From Enoplolaimus lenunculus (Eukaryota; Nematoda; Enoplea; Enoplida; Thoracostomopsidae): a stretch of DNA of 64,000 nucleotides. The stretch's first letter is position 1; every line of letters starts with the position of its first letter. The notes beneath the pieces are model-generated. The model worked only from the letters and a program-made list of their open reading frames with translations. It did no database searches and was not told where the DNA came from. Where the stretch lies: NCBI GenBank assembly GCA_030248215.1, contig JASANG010003995.1, positions 124,001-188,000 of the forward strand, written 5' to 3'. A program made the translations under genes and the position numbers. This document shows positions 22,401 to 33,932 of this stretch, one piece after another.

Positions 22401-25242
22401 ACATTTTGTCAAAAAATGCATTTTAATATTGGGCCTGATCGTTAACTCCTCATGTTTGCATAATTTAGCTTCACTATGGTCAGTCAACTGTTTTGGCGCT
22501 AGCGCTTCAGGCAACTTGGGATGGAGCCAAGTCAGTTATTCGACCATAACTCGTGAACCAACAATAATTAGCCAAAAGTATTTGACAAACAATGTTTGGC
22601 TCCCAGGAAAGGGTCTTTAAAACCTTAAAAATCCATTTTTAATATTAATTTTAAAGTGGAATAATCATGTTAGGTTACGAGAAGCATAAATATACAAAAA
22701 GTTCTGGAATCCGAGCAAAGATTTCATTGAAGTGTTCGGTTGAAGCACCTGCTCTGTTATTTGTTGTATCCGGTTGAATCCTGATAGCTCGATACTGTAG
22801 TGTCACGAATAAGACGGGGCACTGATATTTATTTGGCCTCTCGAGAGGGAACCCCCTGTTATTCGGTTGTGGACTGTTATTTATTTTTAACCCGCCCTCC
22901 GCCGCCATTCGTTACTGAAATATATCCGGTATTGCAACAATCCGTTGAATTAAACGTTTACTTGCATAGAAAAACTTGAGCGATAATGCATTTGCACTGC
23001 AATTAGGAATGATTGACATTTATGGACTTTAATTAGGGTTCGGGATTCTATCTGCTTACGGACTGTTATTAGGGATACGAACTCCTATTAACTGGTACTC
23101 AAAACGCGGACCCACCTCTTATTCGAGTCACTACAGTACAAAATTTATTTCATTACTAAACAAACAACGTAAATGAACACGCCAGTCAAAAATCGGATGG
23201 CACTTTTGTACTCCTACCCACACACTACGTACGCAAATGTGCGAGGTGGGAAACCTTTACCACAGTGAGGGGAACGGAACTACATCAAGCCCCAAATATC
23301 TGTAATAATGTAGCGTGTAACACTGAGCGCAGTAGATGGTATTTGTATAGTTTGGGGATTTTCGTGACGATGGGCTTGCATACAATACACCCCAAATATC
23401 TGTAATGATGTAGCGTGTAACACTGAGCGCAGTAATGGTATTTGTATAGTTTGGGGATTTTCGTGACGATGGGCTTGCATACAATACAACACATCAGAGT
23501 TCCAACAGGAACTAAGAATTTCTTTGTAGGAACCGGAAAAGGAACAGGAACCGGAATGTGAAACAATTTTCATCACCGAATTGCTGTTGGACTATATATT
23601 TAGAAACCTTGTCAAAAATGGCTTAAGCGAATTTTCAACTACTTCTACATCAAGCTTTGTGAACACAAATCAGAAACCGTTTATTAACCTACCTGCAACA
23701 CACCAATACTGTGATGAACTGCTAAACTTAAGAAAATGATACTCAAAAAGAAATATACTTCGGACACGCAGTAATTTACACTCTGAGGAAAGCTGGATAG
23801 AAAAAAATAAATATGTCTATTTTGGCTAAAAATAAACATTTGGCTAAAAATAAACTAAGAGTGTCGTCGTTCTGTCTGAATTGATAATAACCACAACATT
23901 TTTGACGAAAACACCACGTAACAAAGAGTATAGTACGTTTCAAAACGTCAAATATATATAACAATATGCATCGTTAGTAATATTTAAATTACCCTTGATG
24001 GAATGATCATAACCAATTTTCTTGACAACTGATCGAGTTAACTGTTGGTAGTCAACAGTGGCATTGCTAGTTACCTCTCCAAGTAACATTATCATACCTG
24101 TTTTGGTTACTGTCTCTGTAACGAAAAGCAACCTAACAAAACAGATTACAACAATGTTGCTAAAAGTACTACGAAAACTAAAACTTCAGTAATTTTAAAA
24201 GCAATTGAATTTTAGAATAGAACTTAGATTAGTTAGAATAATGCCACTGTCGACTACAGGGATCGGACTGAAGCACTATAAAACGCAGAAAATGTCTGAA
24301 GCTGGAAAACATAAAAATAAATCTTTACAACAGACATACAGACATACGCAAAAAAGCACGGAAACAGCATAATGGAAACGGCGTGGTTGGTGTCAAAGTA
24401 AAGTTTTTTAATTCAAATCTTACCGGAGGCAGGGCTTAGCTAGACAAATAAAATACGTAGAGGCTTTTTGTTCTTACAGATGAAAAGGCAGGAACTTACC
24501 AGATTCACCACGTACAGATTTTAACAAAATTTCATTGATGCAGAAAGCAATACTTATTAGAATTACATTTTTGACTAAATAGTATTCTGCTCTACTAACA
24601 TAATATTAAGACTGCTGTATATGCAGAATAGAGAGCATTTCTAAAATATATTTCCCCCGTTGGAAACTGCAATCGTTCTAAGTGTTTACCACATGCAACT
24701 TTTGCATTTTGATCTTGTTCCAAATGCGCATCGAGAACAGCATCGCTGATTTGATCGCACATCTTGTCTAAATTTAAAAGTATTTTTTCGGTAAAAATTA
24801 ACTGGTGTTTGTATGCCAGTGTGTGAATCAGTAATAGTTGAAACAATACTCGTTGTGTAGTGAACAGAAACTTTCCATAAAAATCGACCGAAATAGGTGC
24901 AACAAAAACTAAGCGAACGCTTACAAAAAGCCAAACGTAGGTTGTATATATATTCGTACTTAGGGTGCGACCAGATATTCGGTTCCTGTTTAATATATCC
25001 GACAACTGATATCCGTATCCGGAATCCTTTTGCGACTGCATTTCAAGACAAGTCGAAAAGCTTAAATTTTCCACACTGAAGCAACAGACCGTTTCATGTT
25101 TCAAGTATTAACTCAACATACCTGGATGGCCCATCCCAACGCTTTCAGACGTGAAAAGAAATCTTTCATTTGGCGACAATTCCAAGTTATCACCAACCAG
25201 CGAACATTCAATGTCGCCATTCGTTTGATTCATTTGAGACAT
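16452..25242 (-). CDS. MAT2A: S-adenosylmethionine synthetase (methionine adenosyltransferase)
   Basis: Makes S-adenosylmethionine from methionine and ATP in the cytosol. Ten exons in gene order: 25242-25122, 24767-24690, 24115-23993, 20569-20457, 19381-19238, 18785-18672, 17891-17787, 17537-17355, 17138-17005, 16638-16452. They total 1302 nt, 433 aa, and every junction is GT..AG in phase. Visible motifs: GHPDK catalytic loop at 38-42, [12 protein letters not shown] at 45-56, signature GAGDQGLMFGY at 141-151, signature GGGAFSGKD at 288-296, [12 protein letters not shown] at 299-310, and GHFG with FPWE near the C-terminus. Animal MATs are about 395 aa. The excess is a longer N-terminus and a basic C-terminal tail of about 30 residues. 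Odd points: the Glu of GEGHPDK is Met (GMGHPDK), and GGPQGDAG reads GGPLSDAG across the exon 7/8 junction. Intron 3 (3.4 kb) is full of repeats. The symbol indicates the family, not proven orthology to one vertebrate paralogue. Confidence 0.97.
18039..18421 (+). mobile_element. hAT-like MITE in intron 6 of SAM synthetase
   Basis: The left end CAGTGTGTAACCGGAATTAC is a diverged CAGGGTGCAACCGG. The right end is GGAATTCCGGTTGCACCCTG. Flanks ATAATAAT and CTAACAAC share five of eight positions, a decayed 8-bp duplication. The interior (CACCGAAAAATTCATTTTAA, then GGTGAAATAAC) matches copies at 28624, 29823 and 34136. A stray terminus (TTGCACCCTAAT) lies just outside at 18018-18029. Confidence 0.7.
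19880..20350. repeat. Dispersed tandem-repeat family in SAM synthetase intron 4
   Basis: About three diverged units. Each carries in order CTAACTATT, GGTTTTGGAGGTTT-like, TTATTCAGATTTCTCGCACC, CCCTTCAGTA, TTGTAACCCTAATAATCAGT, GAAATAATTTAAAAAGTCCT and AATTTAGGCTTAACTAATTA. The same unit forms arrays in TULP4 introns near 35900-37600, 38720-39690, 44070-44560 and 45430-45790. Confidence 0.65.
21180..21500. repeat. TTAGGC-type tracts flanking a 78-bp hAT-like mini-element
   Basis: AACCTAAGCCTAAGC (about 21217-21235) and CGCTTAGGCTTACGG (about 21429-21443), with AAGCATATTCCTA, belong to the TTAGGC module family. Between them 21326-21403 begins CAGGGCGGAAAGCGAAAC and ends GGAATTCCGGTTGTACCCTG: two MITE termini with almost no interior. 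No duplication is visible around the mini-element. Confidence 0.45.
21915..21990. repeat. TTAGGC-type tract
   Basis: AAGCATATTCCTAAGCCTAG and further CCTAAGC/GCTTAGG units in the reverse orientation of the 5424-5510 tract. Within intron 3 of the SAM synthetase gene. Confidence 0.5.
22795..23136. mobile_element. Complete mariner-like MITE
   Basis: Flanked by TA (22793-22794, 23137-23138). Terminal inverted repeats are CTGTAGTGTCACGAATAAGA on the left and the complement of CTGTAGTGACTCGAATAAGA on the right. The 342-bp element has no coding capacity. It contains sub-terminal CCCCCTGTTATTCGGTT and AACCCGCCCTCCGCCGCC. Truncated relatives are at 11116-11463, about 4576-4640 and 63879-64000. Confidence 0.8.
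23290..23488. repeat. Two-copy tandem duplication, unit 100 bp
   Basis: Copies 23290-23389 and 23390-23488 are nearly identical: CCCCAAATATCTGTAAT(A/G) to GGGCTTGCATACAATACA, differing by one substitution and a short indel (GTAGATGG versus GTAATGG). The near identity points to a recent event. In intron 3 of the SAM synthetase gene; noncoding. Confidence 0.85.
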
Positions 25243-28200
25243 GCCGATCGTACAGTTAACAGTGTATTGTTTAATTTCGGCTTAATAATATGTGTATGTA
25301 TACTTAATAATTAATCGGTGCCCACTATTAAGACTTTAAAAAAGCCTAAAATATATTTATAACTAAATAAATTATATTACGCTATGTTGTGAAATCAAAC
25401 TTTACAGAAGACAAGTTAGCCGGAAAACTTTACAGAAGACAACGAAGCAGGAAAACTCAATTCAGCTACAGATATATTCATATGCACTTTGATACAGTGA
25501 AACATCAAACTAGAGCTGTAAACAGACGATTTGATGACGGCAGTATTTTCCAAGAAAAGCAATATACAGCAGTCCAAAACTGGTTTTCTATTTATCAAAC
25601 AAACAGTTGAACACTTTCGTGTCATACAATAAAATACAGTCAATGTATTCGTGTTGCTGTGTACGTTTGCACATGTTTTTAGGTACACATTTTATACCAA
25701 AATATCACATTGGCATTGTATCAATTATTTTAAAACTGCCCACGCGCAGAGCACAGCATAAAAAAGGTTTTAAGAAAAGCTACGTTTAGCCGGGACTGGA
25801 ATTCGAAACAATTCTGACTGTCACACGAGTGGACAAAAAAGTTAACCAATTTTTGATTTTTCCGACCGTAGAACGCGGATATAAATATTTACAAGTCTAA
25901 AACTGCAAAATAACACGCAACAGCCGGTCCAGTATAATATAAAGTTCATGAAGAGAACAAAGCTTCAAATTGGATTATGTGGTAGCTTCTTCACCTCTAG
26001 GTAATGCAGTATAACTGACTGACACAAAACTGCTGTTGATGTAATTATCTATGATACTGAGTTGTGAAAAATTAATCAATGTATAATGTAAAACCGCAGT
26101 GCAACTGGAACTAAATAATACCGAAACCTGACCGTAAAAATACTTTCTTGCCGGAACTGAACGCGATTCCGATTGCACCCTGAGAAGTACCTTGCCATTT
26201 AGGACGCATTGCCGATTGAAAAAATATTGATGACAGTTTGGAATATTTGCGAAAGCAGTTACGCAACCCGAAAGAGTAAAAAATTTTCATCAGAGAAATA
26301 AAAATAAAATCTGATGTTGTTTGGATTGGATAACATAGGTTCCAATACATACTAATTTCAAGCCAAAGCGTACGTTAATTTATTTTACTTTACGCTGAAC
26401 TGTACCTACACTTCAATGCTTTGTCTAGGAAAACAATAAGCCAAAAACCACAACAAAATATTTTATACGTATAAAAATATACTGCCAAAACAACAGAAAA
26501 CGTTTACATCAAGTCGTAATTAGCCAAACATTTAACAGAATAGAACCGTAGATTTATTCAGCAGAAAATAAGCAAATATTCTGTTTGCAGGCACACGTAC
26601 ATATAATGGTTATAGAATACTCCACTAAAACACAAACCGATCAAACATTACAAAAAGCAGGTTTCACATTCTGAATTTGTTCTAGCGGTTCAAGTCAATA
26701 ATTAGGAAAAGGTCAAAATACGTTGCAAACGTACAAATCACATAGCAGCTTTGATTTTGTAAAGCTACCGCACAGTTAGCAACAATAAAAGCCGTGTATT
26801 TAGGAAATTTTACAATTCGAATTCGTTCAGAATGCCAAAAAAAACGTTTTTAGTTCAAAGCAGTTTAATACATGCACCATTTAAATGCGAGAAACTAATG
26901 AAGCCATCACATGAAGATAAACCCGAATATATACGTATACGTAATACGTACACCTGGCCGACATATTGAAAACAATAAACAACTAAGATGGACCGACAAG
27001 TATATATACAACAAAACTTAGTCTAAAGACACCCCTATTAAGTAATTAAACAAGTCACACTGCGGTGTCGCTGAGACACGTATCACAACGATTTGCAAAA
27101 ACCCACTCGATGCATTTCAACTGCAAATTTGTCCTTTTCGCACAAAAAGTTGTACCATAGTAACAAACTTTTACAATAGCGATCTAAAGCATTCTAACAT
27201 AAAACGTAATCATCACACACAATGAGAATATCATCAAATTGCCTTGAAATCAATCTGTTATCCTACCTTGAACCACCATGGAAACACCTGTTTACTTTTA
27301 AGCAAAACTTATACATAAAAGCTTTTACATACTGTCAACTAAGCCCTCTAGTTCGTAGGAAACCATTATGTAATAATATGCAATGTAATAAACGCGTGTA
27401 TATACATATGGCAACTAAACTAGAGTGCGCCAGACCCGGAATTACAAAATACTAGTAATACGTGGTTGTACACATGTGCAACTCTCTTAGAATACACTGT
27501 GTTTTGGCATATAGTTTAAAAGGATTAAGAGTGTGCAGGTGGGTACATTCTGTGTATTAAATAATGTACCAGCACGCGTTGCATTTTTGTTCGACCCCTC
27601 ACCCTCTCAATCAAGGGGGGGTTTAAGCAAGAGATTAACAGTATGCTTCGGTTCACCTACCCCCCTTAAACAAGGGGGGTTACAATTTGCTCCTAGCATT
27701 ACTACGATATAAAACTGCATAAAAACTGATCATCCACTCTTGGTTCAAACAAGTCTGCGCTTAAGCCATGAAACTTGATTGACAATTGTGTATTCAATTC
27801 CGATACAAATTTTATAGCCTGTGTGGGTCCGGTAGGAATGATGGACCCCCGGAATACACCATCTGCAGGGTAAAATACGCCACCCAAATTCCCAAATTGA
27901 TACCTGCTTAAGACAATATGCAAATTACATACATGTTAAAATATACGCAAAAAGCAAACAGACTTAGTCTTATACAATAACCACACAAAGAAAAGGTAAA
28001 CGACAATCTTCTATCTTCAGAATTATTCACTAAGAAGTTTAGAAGAAAATTTGCATATGGATATACAAATATACTGGAACGCTGCCCAAAATACGTATGT
28101 GGGGTGTTCAAGCTTTAATATATAGATTAAGCATATCGGAAACGGAACGCACGAAAATAGTTCTAGATCCGTTGTAAAATGCCAAAACTCCGCTGACCGT

Positions 28201-29049
28201 TAACATCCCCCCAGGGTTGCACCAGATTCCAGACCGCAGTGGGCAGTCTAGAAACCAAATGCCGATGCGAGAAAACTTGATCACGGACAGTTTTTCAATC
28301 CAATCGACATTACTGTTGATATACGTATGTTATTCCTAAAACATTTAACAAGTGCGTGCCTCATCTCACGCCTTTAACGCCGTGTATACAATAGATATAA
28401 TCATTATCAGCCTGAAAGCCGATAAGTTTAATATCGGCCCTAGCGCTGATATTTTAATATCGGCCCTATGGCTGATATCAAACGTATCAGCCCTCGGGTT
28501 GATATTCAACATAGCTAGGTGTAACATTGCAATGTGCTACGTTTAGCAACTGTTTTTATATTTTATACAAATAACTCACTATCGCCCTTTCTATTATCTG
28601 CACACACAAACCGAGTAAACCAACAATTTACCGGAACCGGAATTTCAAAAAAATTACCGGAAACGGAACCGAAAAATAAAAAATACAAGCCACCGAAAAA
28701 TTCATTTTAATGTTCTTTTTTGTAATATTATTGGTGAAATAACCCTAAATGGCGATAGGTACGTATTCACTTTATCTGCTGTATTTTACATTTTCATAAT
28801 CCTCGGAAGCGAAAACTACCTTCAATCGCGATGGTTTATTTTCGGCGATTGTCAAGGTTTGCATATTATACTAATGAAATCTGTTTAACTTTTATTGTCA
28901 TTTTTTGTAAAATATCTTAATTTCCACCGACCAAATTTTAATACTGGAGTTTTTAATATACATATGCACATAAATACGTACGTATACATGTACATATTTG
29001 TATACGTATAAACATAAACACATGACTGTACGGATCATTTGTATTGATT
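25243..29049. other. Intergenic, left part between SAM synthetase and TULP4
   Basis: No supported gene. 27530-27685 is a partial foldback MITE with CCCC/GGGG arms. A minus-strand open frame at 27702-27923, preceded by TTAAGCAG, has natural-looking residues but no recognised domain or partner. A hAT-like right end (GATTCCGATTGCACCCTG) lies near 26164-26181. 28408-28510 holds palindromic repeats of ATATCGGCCCTANGGCTGATAT type. 28624-28950 is an end-less piece of the 29823 MITE family. Confidence 0.4.
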
Positions 29050-29310
29050 GACAAATATAATATTGATTTAGAGTGTCTGTTGGCTGGCAACAATTTTCAA
29101 AATGGTCGCATGAACAAGCTGGCGACGATTTTTGGTTCTACAAAGCTAAACTACAATCAATTATTGATAGGTTATCTCACTTAAAGCAATTTAATAGATG
29201 AATAATGCAGAATTTTTTGCCACGTATCACAACAAGTAAAATTAAAATTTCAAAACTCCGATTCTGATTCGATTGTGCAATCTGAATCGGAATCAGAATT
29301 TCGGTATATA
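29050..29310 (+). mobile_element. hAT-like MITE, TCCGATTC subfamily, partial
   Basis: Interior ATTGATTTAGAGTGTC, GGCAACAATTTTCAAAATGG and CAATTATTGATAGG, then TCCGATTCTGATTCGATTGT near the right side. It matches 34933-35313 and the complement of 40027-40356. The left terminus is not recognisable. It abuts another CAGGGTGCGATCGG terminus at about 29314. Confidence 0.5.
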
Positions 29311-29822
29311 ACAGGGTGCGATCGGATACCAACAACTAACGGAGCTAGAGCCGGACAATCTAGTATCCGAACGGAGCCGAAGCCGGATAATAAATTCAAA
29401 TCTAATACTAGATTGCATTCAAATATTAGCACGTAGCTTACAATTTTTCCTTCAGTGACTTAAGGTCCCCAATGTGTTTACGTGACAGTCTAACATATCA
29501 CACAGATGCATTTTTAACACTTTAACAACGACACTGTTATACTATTCTGTTTTTGTAGCGTTGCGTTCAGTTGCACATTTTTGGCCCATGTTCGTTTTAA
29601 CGGCATCGTTTTCCATAGGTATATACTATAAAACAGAGGTGGCTAAGATCAGGCATGGGAGTCTCTGTCTTAGTGTCGGCAAGTCTCAGTATTTGGCAAG
29701 TCTTGGTTTCTTGAGTCTCGGTGGTTTGGAACCGACACTGGAAGTCGAGGATTCAGCAAATGCTAATAGAACAATAGACTGTAAAAAGCAGAAGTTATAT
29801 TGTTAAAACAGGTAATACCTGA

Positions 29823-30158
29823 CAGGGTGCAACCGGAATTACAATTTACCAGAACCGGAATTTGAAAAAATTACTGGAAACGGAACCGGAAAATGAAAAT
29901 ACCTGTCACAGAAAAATACATTTTAATTTTCTTTTTCCCAATATTATTGGTGAAATCACCCAAGTTGGAGATAGGTATTCACTTTATCTGCTGTATTTTA
30001 GACTTTCATAATCCAAGGAAACGAAATCTACATTCGATGGACTATTTTCGGCGATTACCAAAGTTTATATATACGTATACTACACTAATGAAATTATTCA
30101 ATTTTTATCAAAATATCTTAATTTCCACTGTCCAAATATTAATTCCGGTTGCACCCTG
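29823..30158 (+). mobile_element. hAT-like MITE with 8-bp duplication
   Basis: Starts CAGGGTGCAACCGGAATTAC and ends TAATTCCGGTTGCACCCTG, 336 bp. Flanking octamers ATACCTGA and ATGTCTGA match at six of eight positions. Sub-terminal CCGGAA-type motifs follow the left end. No transposase frame. Confidence 0.75.
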
Positions 30159-30399
30159 ATGTCTGATGAATAAAATTTCGATATGATTCTATGAATTTTT
30201 ATAGGTACGCAATAATTATTAGAATATATTCTGAACACACAAGAAACTATGAAGAAACACAAAACACTACGAAAAAAAGTATTAGAAATAATTTATTTCG
30301 AAAATATTATTTTTAGTGATGACCAGAAGTTGACCGAGCCACGTAATTTTCATGGCCGGTCCCCGCCCATCCCTGGCTTTGATTAAACCTACTATTTTT

Positions 30400-30480
30400 G
30401 TTTATGCTTACACTTAGTTGTGGAACCACTTTTTACGCTGTAGTTTAGGCTTAGCCTTAGGAATAATACAAATATGCTGA
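30400..30480 (+). repeat. TTAGGC-type tract
   Basis: TTTAGGCTTAGCCTTAGGAATAATACAAATATGCT follows the TTAGGC-then-AATATGC layout in diverged form. A better copy lies at 31395-31490, with AGGCTTAGGAATATG then TACTGCTGTTTACGG. Confidence 0.45.
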
Positions 30481-30572
30481 AATGTATGCTGTTACTCCCT
30501 AGATTAACACTGTTGTGAATTCCAGCCATGACTAGAAGTAGTAGGAGCAACCAGGCTGGAAGGGGATGCTCC

Positions 30573-31180
30573 TCACCCAAAAACCCGACTGACGATTGAT
30601 GGAGGGGGATGTAGCAGCCATTGGTCCGTCCACCGCTTCTAAAATTTGCAAACCTAAATTAGAACAATATCAATTACAATTTTGGCAATGAATTTATAAT
30701 TTTGAAATCTTAAATCGAGCACGAATGTTGAAAATCCAAACAATGCATTGAAATCGCAGAGGTAAGTTTAATTGAACATACAATTTTCAGGTTCGTACGA
30801 TCGGATACCTGACGATGTTCGCAGTAACGTTGGTAAATTTGGCGATTTGAAGAGCCAACATTGCCTGATTGACAATCAGGACTGGAAAATTCATAAACGG
30901 TTAGATTTCATGTTGTCAAATTGAATACTAAAATTTGCAAAATGTTTCTTAAAAACTTATATAAGTTTGATTTAAATCTCGATGAATGGGAGCCGGAAAA
31001 AGGTGAAAAAGGTGTGCCGGAGGTGGTGGTTTCGACGCTTTGTTCGGAAGTTTGCTCCCTCGAGGCACGATTTTTAACACTACGACTATTACTAACTTGA
31101 ACACCGTAATTCGGTAAAGTATTGGATGACAAAACAGAGATGGTTGAGAATTGTAAATTATGATTAGTTTCCGTCTTGCT
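30573..31180 (-). CDS. Possible small gene of unknown function
   Basis: Three blocks on the minus strand join in phase. 31180-30957 (start approximate) is Ser/Thr-rich and open from about LQFSTISVLSSNTLPNYGVQ; donor AA|GTTTTT. 30881-30809 has acceptor TTCCAG and donor CAG|GTATCC; it encodes PDCQSGNVGSSNRQIYQRYC then EHRQ. 30638-30573 has acceptor TTTTAG and encodes KRWTDQWLLHPPPSIVSRVFG (read as 20 plus one) followed by TGA. The fit of three phases and good acceptors argues for a real transcript. Against it, the first donor is weak, no in-frame ATG starts block 1, and an in-frame stop precedes it, so a further 5' exon would be needed. I recognise no domain. Confidence 0.35.
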
Positions 31181-32369
31181 CAGATGTCAAGGAACGGTAA
31201 ACTGTGCGATTTGTAGCAGTTTATCTCATCTAATGTCCAGCATGCAGTGCTCCAAGTTAGCTAAGCGATTACACTCCCTACAACGGTTGTGTTAATCATT
31301 TATATTTTACTCCTCAAATTAGCATAGGGCCCATGTAAAGATCAGTCTTGGAACCTTTCTTTTCAGACTGCAATGGAGTAAGTTAAGCTTTAAACAGTTT
31401 TTGTTTAAGTGTAAGCTTAATAAACTTAGGTATACGCACGTTCTCACGCTTAGGATTTTCGCTCTAGGCTTAGGAATATGTTCGTACTGCTGTTTACGGC
31501 CTTGATTTATACGTTGGCCGTTCACAGCGTGATTTCTACTATTTTGAAACTATTTCAACTAAGCATGCAAAATTCGTTATTTTGGGTAATATAAGGAACT
31601 TCGTTTCAGTCAGTGAAATATAGCGCTATAGGAAGTAGCCACGGGTATAAAAAGTTGGTGTCTATTAACACGGAAGCGATTAGCTGCAGAATAATACACT
31701 CAGTTAACGATCCATAACGTCTGGACCAAATGCGCATATGCGCAATATTTGAAAATGTTGAAAAGTACTTCTCATGTTTAGTTGCGAAGCAACTCTTCAA
31801 ATTTTGGAAAACGTTTGAATAAAAAGCGTATATTGAGTGATGTCAGATGATTTAAAACGAACACTAGGTAAAGAAACGTTGATGATACCAATAACAGAAA
31901 GCCAAACATATTTTTTCGTATCAGTAATGTTGGTTCTGTTTTCACTAGCGGGGTAAGGCATGATATTTTACTGATGCAAGCTGCTCATTGCATATAGCAA
32001 CGTTATGCGGACAACCGTTGTTTAATTATGCTCTGCAGAGGCGAAAAGTTCACCTTTCACGCCCCTCTGTATTACAGACAACCGGAATTTATTGATATAT
32101 ACATCGCTGAAGGTAAATTTAAAAGAAGTTTTAACACTAAAAATATTGCAGGCAATATGTACCGTTTAGTTATTCAAATCTGAGATTGGCCAAATTGGAT
32201 TAACACAACATGTAGTAACGTTTATTAATCTTAATCTGTCACATTAACGTTTCCTTTAAATTTTTTTACCAAAACTGGGCGTTTTCTTACTAGTTCGTAG
32301 TGTTATATGCATTAGCGCTGCCAATATGTCGTATCTTTAAAGATAGTAAACTGAAAATTTTTCGCTTAA

Positions 32370-32632
32370 CCCTTTCTCACATGAATATTTTGTATTTCCA
32401 CTGGGACTTACTTTTATGCCAGGATTTGAACTCCGGTGACTTGAGTGGGAGGCGTATACCATCACCACTCAGCTATAGGAGCTTGACGCTCCGGCCCGAG
32501 GGGGCTCTCACGTCTTGTGGTGATTTAGTACTATGTATACGTGTTGCAATTGGTAAACACGGTGCGATATACATTATTTAACGTATATACACTGCGCTTA
32601 GTTGCCTATAGGCAACTCAATGTGAGAAGGGG
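32370..32632 (-). mobile_element. TTAA-bounded MITE with tRNA-like core, copy 3
   Basis: Ends CCCTTTCTCACATG and CAATGTGAGAAGGGG sit between TTAA at 32366-32369 and 32633-32636. In complement it carries TAGCTGAGTGGTGATGG and GGAGTTCAAATCC, the best preserved A/B-box pair of the three copies. The left outer flank AAAGATAGTAAACTG is also conserved in the other copies. Confidence 0.65.
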
Positions 32633-33516
32633 TTAAATTCCGAATTTTTACATCGATATATAAATATTATCGCTCATCAATTAGCCTATGGAAGATTATT
32701 TAGCTAGTGTATATAGTAACTTATCTGTAAAGGTCTATTCACACGATCAAGTGTTTGCTACGAGAACTTGGGGCTGCGAATTGTTGGCAGAACTTGCATT
32801 TTTTCAACAGCCAATGAGAATGCGGCTGCAATAAGTTCAGTGAACTTGCACGTTCCTAGCTGTGATTTTTAATGAATTATTGTTGGTATACGTGGTGTAG
32901 CATATGAGTTTGCATAGTGTGTGTAATGTAACACATACATACACGTGCAATGAACATCGGTCGCGAGGTGTAATGGGTAGCGCGTATTGCATGCTTCCAC
33001 TACACAATGGCAACATGGTGGCTTGCATTGCAACAACTTCATATTCTGGTCGATGTGCACATGGGGAAACCTGTTTTACATGCACTTACCGTGAACATAT
33101 ACATATATACCGACAGTACTGTAGCAGACTAGGCCAGGGTGTCAACGAAGGTTCGGATTTGGCAAAAATTTGTGGCTCGGAAACAATGTTCGGAATATTT
33201 TTTCAGTTTTACGCAATAAAAATTTTAAATAACTTGTTATATTAATACGTAACAAATTATTGTTTCAGATCACAGATATCAAAACTGAGGTCGGGCACGA
33301 AATATATTAACGTTTAAAAGTTATGCGGCTGGCATTGTGTTGATATTCTGAAACAAAATATATATATAGATATAAGTGAAATTTGGAACATGCAAGATTC
33401 GGATTCGGCAAATTAGCAATGGATACGGATTCGGTTAAATGGTGAATTCAGTGCCACCCTGGACCAGACCAGATCACAATATTGAATTTATATAGGCTGG
33501 TTATATGCATCTATAT

Positions 33517-33799
33517 TAGAGTTGCCCCAGGGCCAGGATATTTATCTGGGCCGGGGCCGCTACCAACTGAGGCCAAGTTAGAAACATTTGCAACGATGCG
33601 TAATTCGTATTTGGTGGCGAACAGTGGGAAAATAAAGAATCTGTAATATATTGTGTAGTGTGTACTGGAAACCGAGGGAAAATAAAAAAATACCGCGAAC
33701 GTACTGTAATTTCATATGATTTTCATATTTTTGAAACGAGAACTGAGTGTGATACGCCCCGGCAAATAACGTGCTTGCTCTCGGCCGCGGACACCTCTA
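33517..33799. mobile_element. Possible hAT-like element with TAGAG ends
   Basis: Starts TAGAGTTGCCCCAGGGCC and ends GGCCGCGGACACCTCTA. The complement of the end, TAGAGGTGTCCGCGGCC, aligns with the start. There are GC-rich termini and an AT-rich core with no coding. No convincing 8-bp duplication is visible. It lies just upstream of the TULP4 start codon. Confidence 0.4.
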
Positions 33800-33932
33800 T
33801 ATATTTATTGCCGATGCACTACTCTAACGTACGTTAAGTTTAGGTAGTAGTTGAAGGTTTCTGAATACTTCAGATTTATGGCTCTTGTTTTAGTTACGAG
33901 ATGATCGTTTTCCTAGAAGTTCCGTAATTGCA

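Noticed and set aside
23257-23576. Minus-strand repeat protein
   Set aside because: Open frames arise from the 100-bp tandem duplication and lie in an intron of the SAM synthetase gene.
32837-33245. Overlapping plus (113 aa) and minus (82 aa) open frames
   Set aside because: Neither has a recognisable domain; both are Cys/His/Tyr-rich because of CATACA/TGTATG-type sequence, and no splice partner was found.
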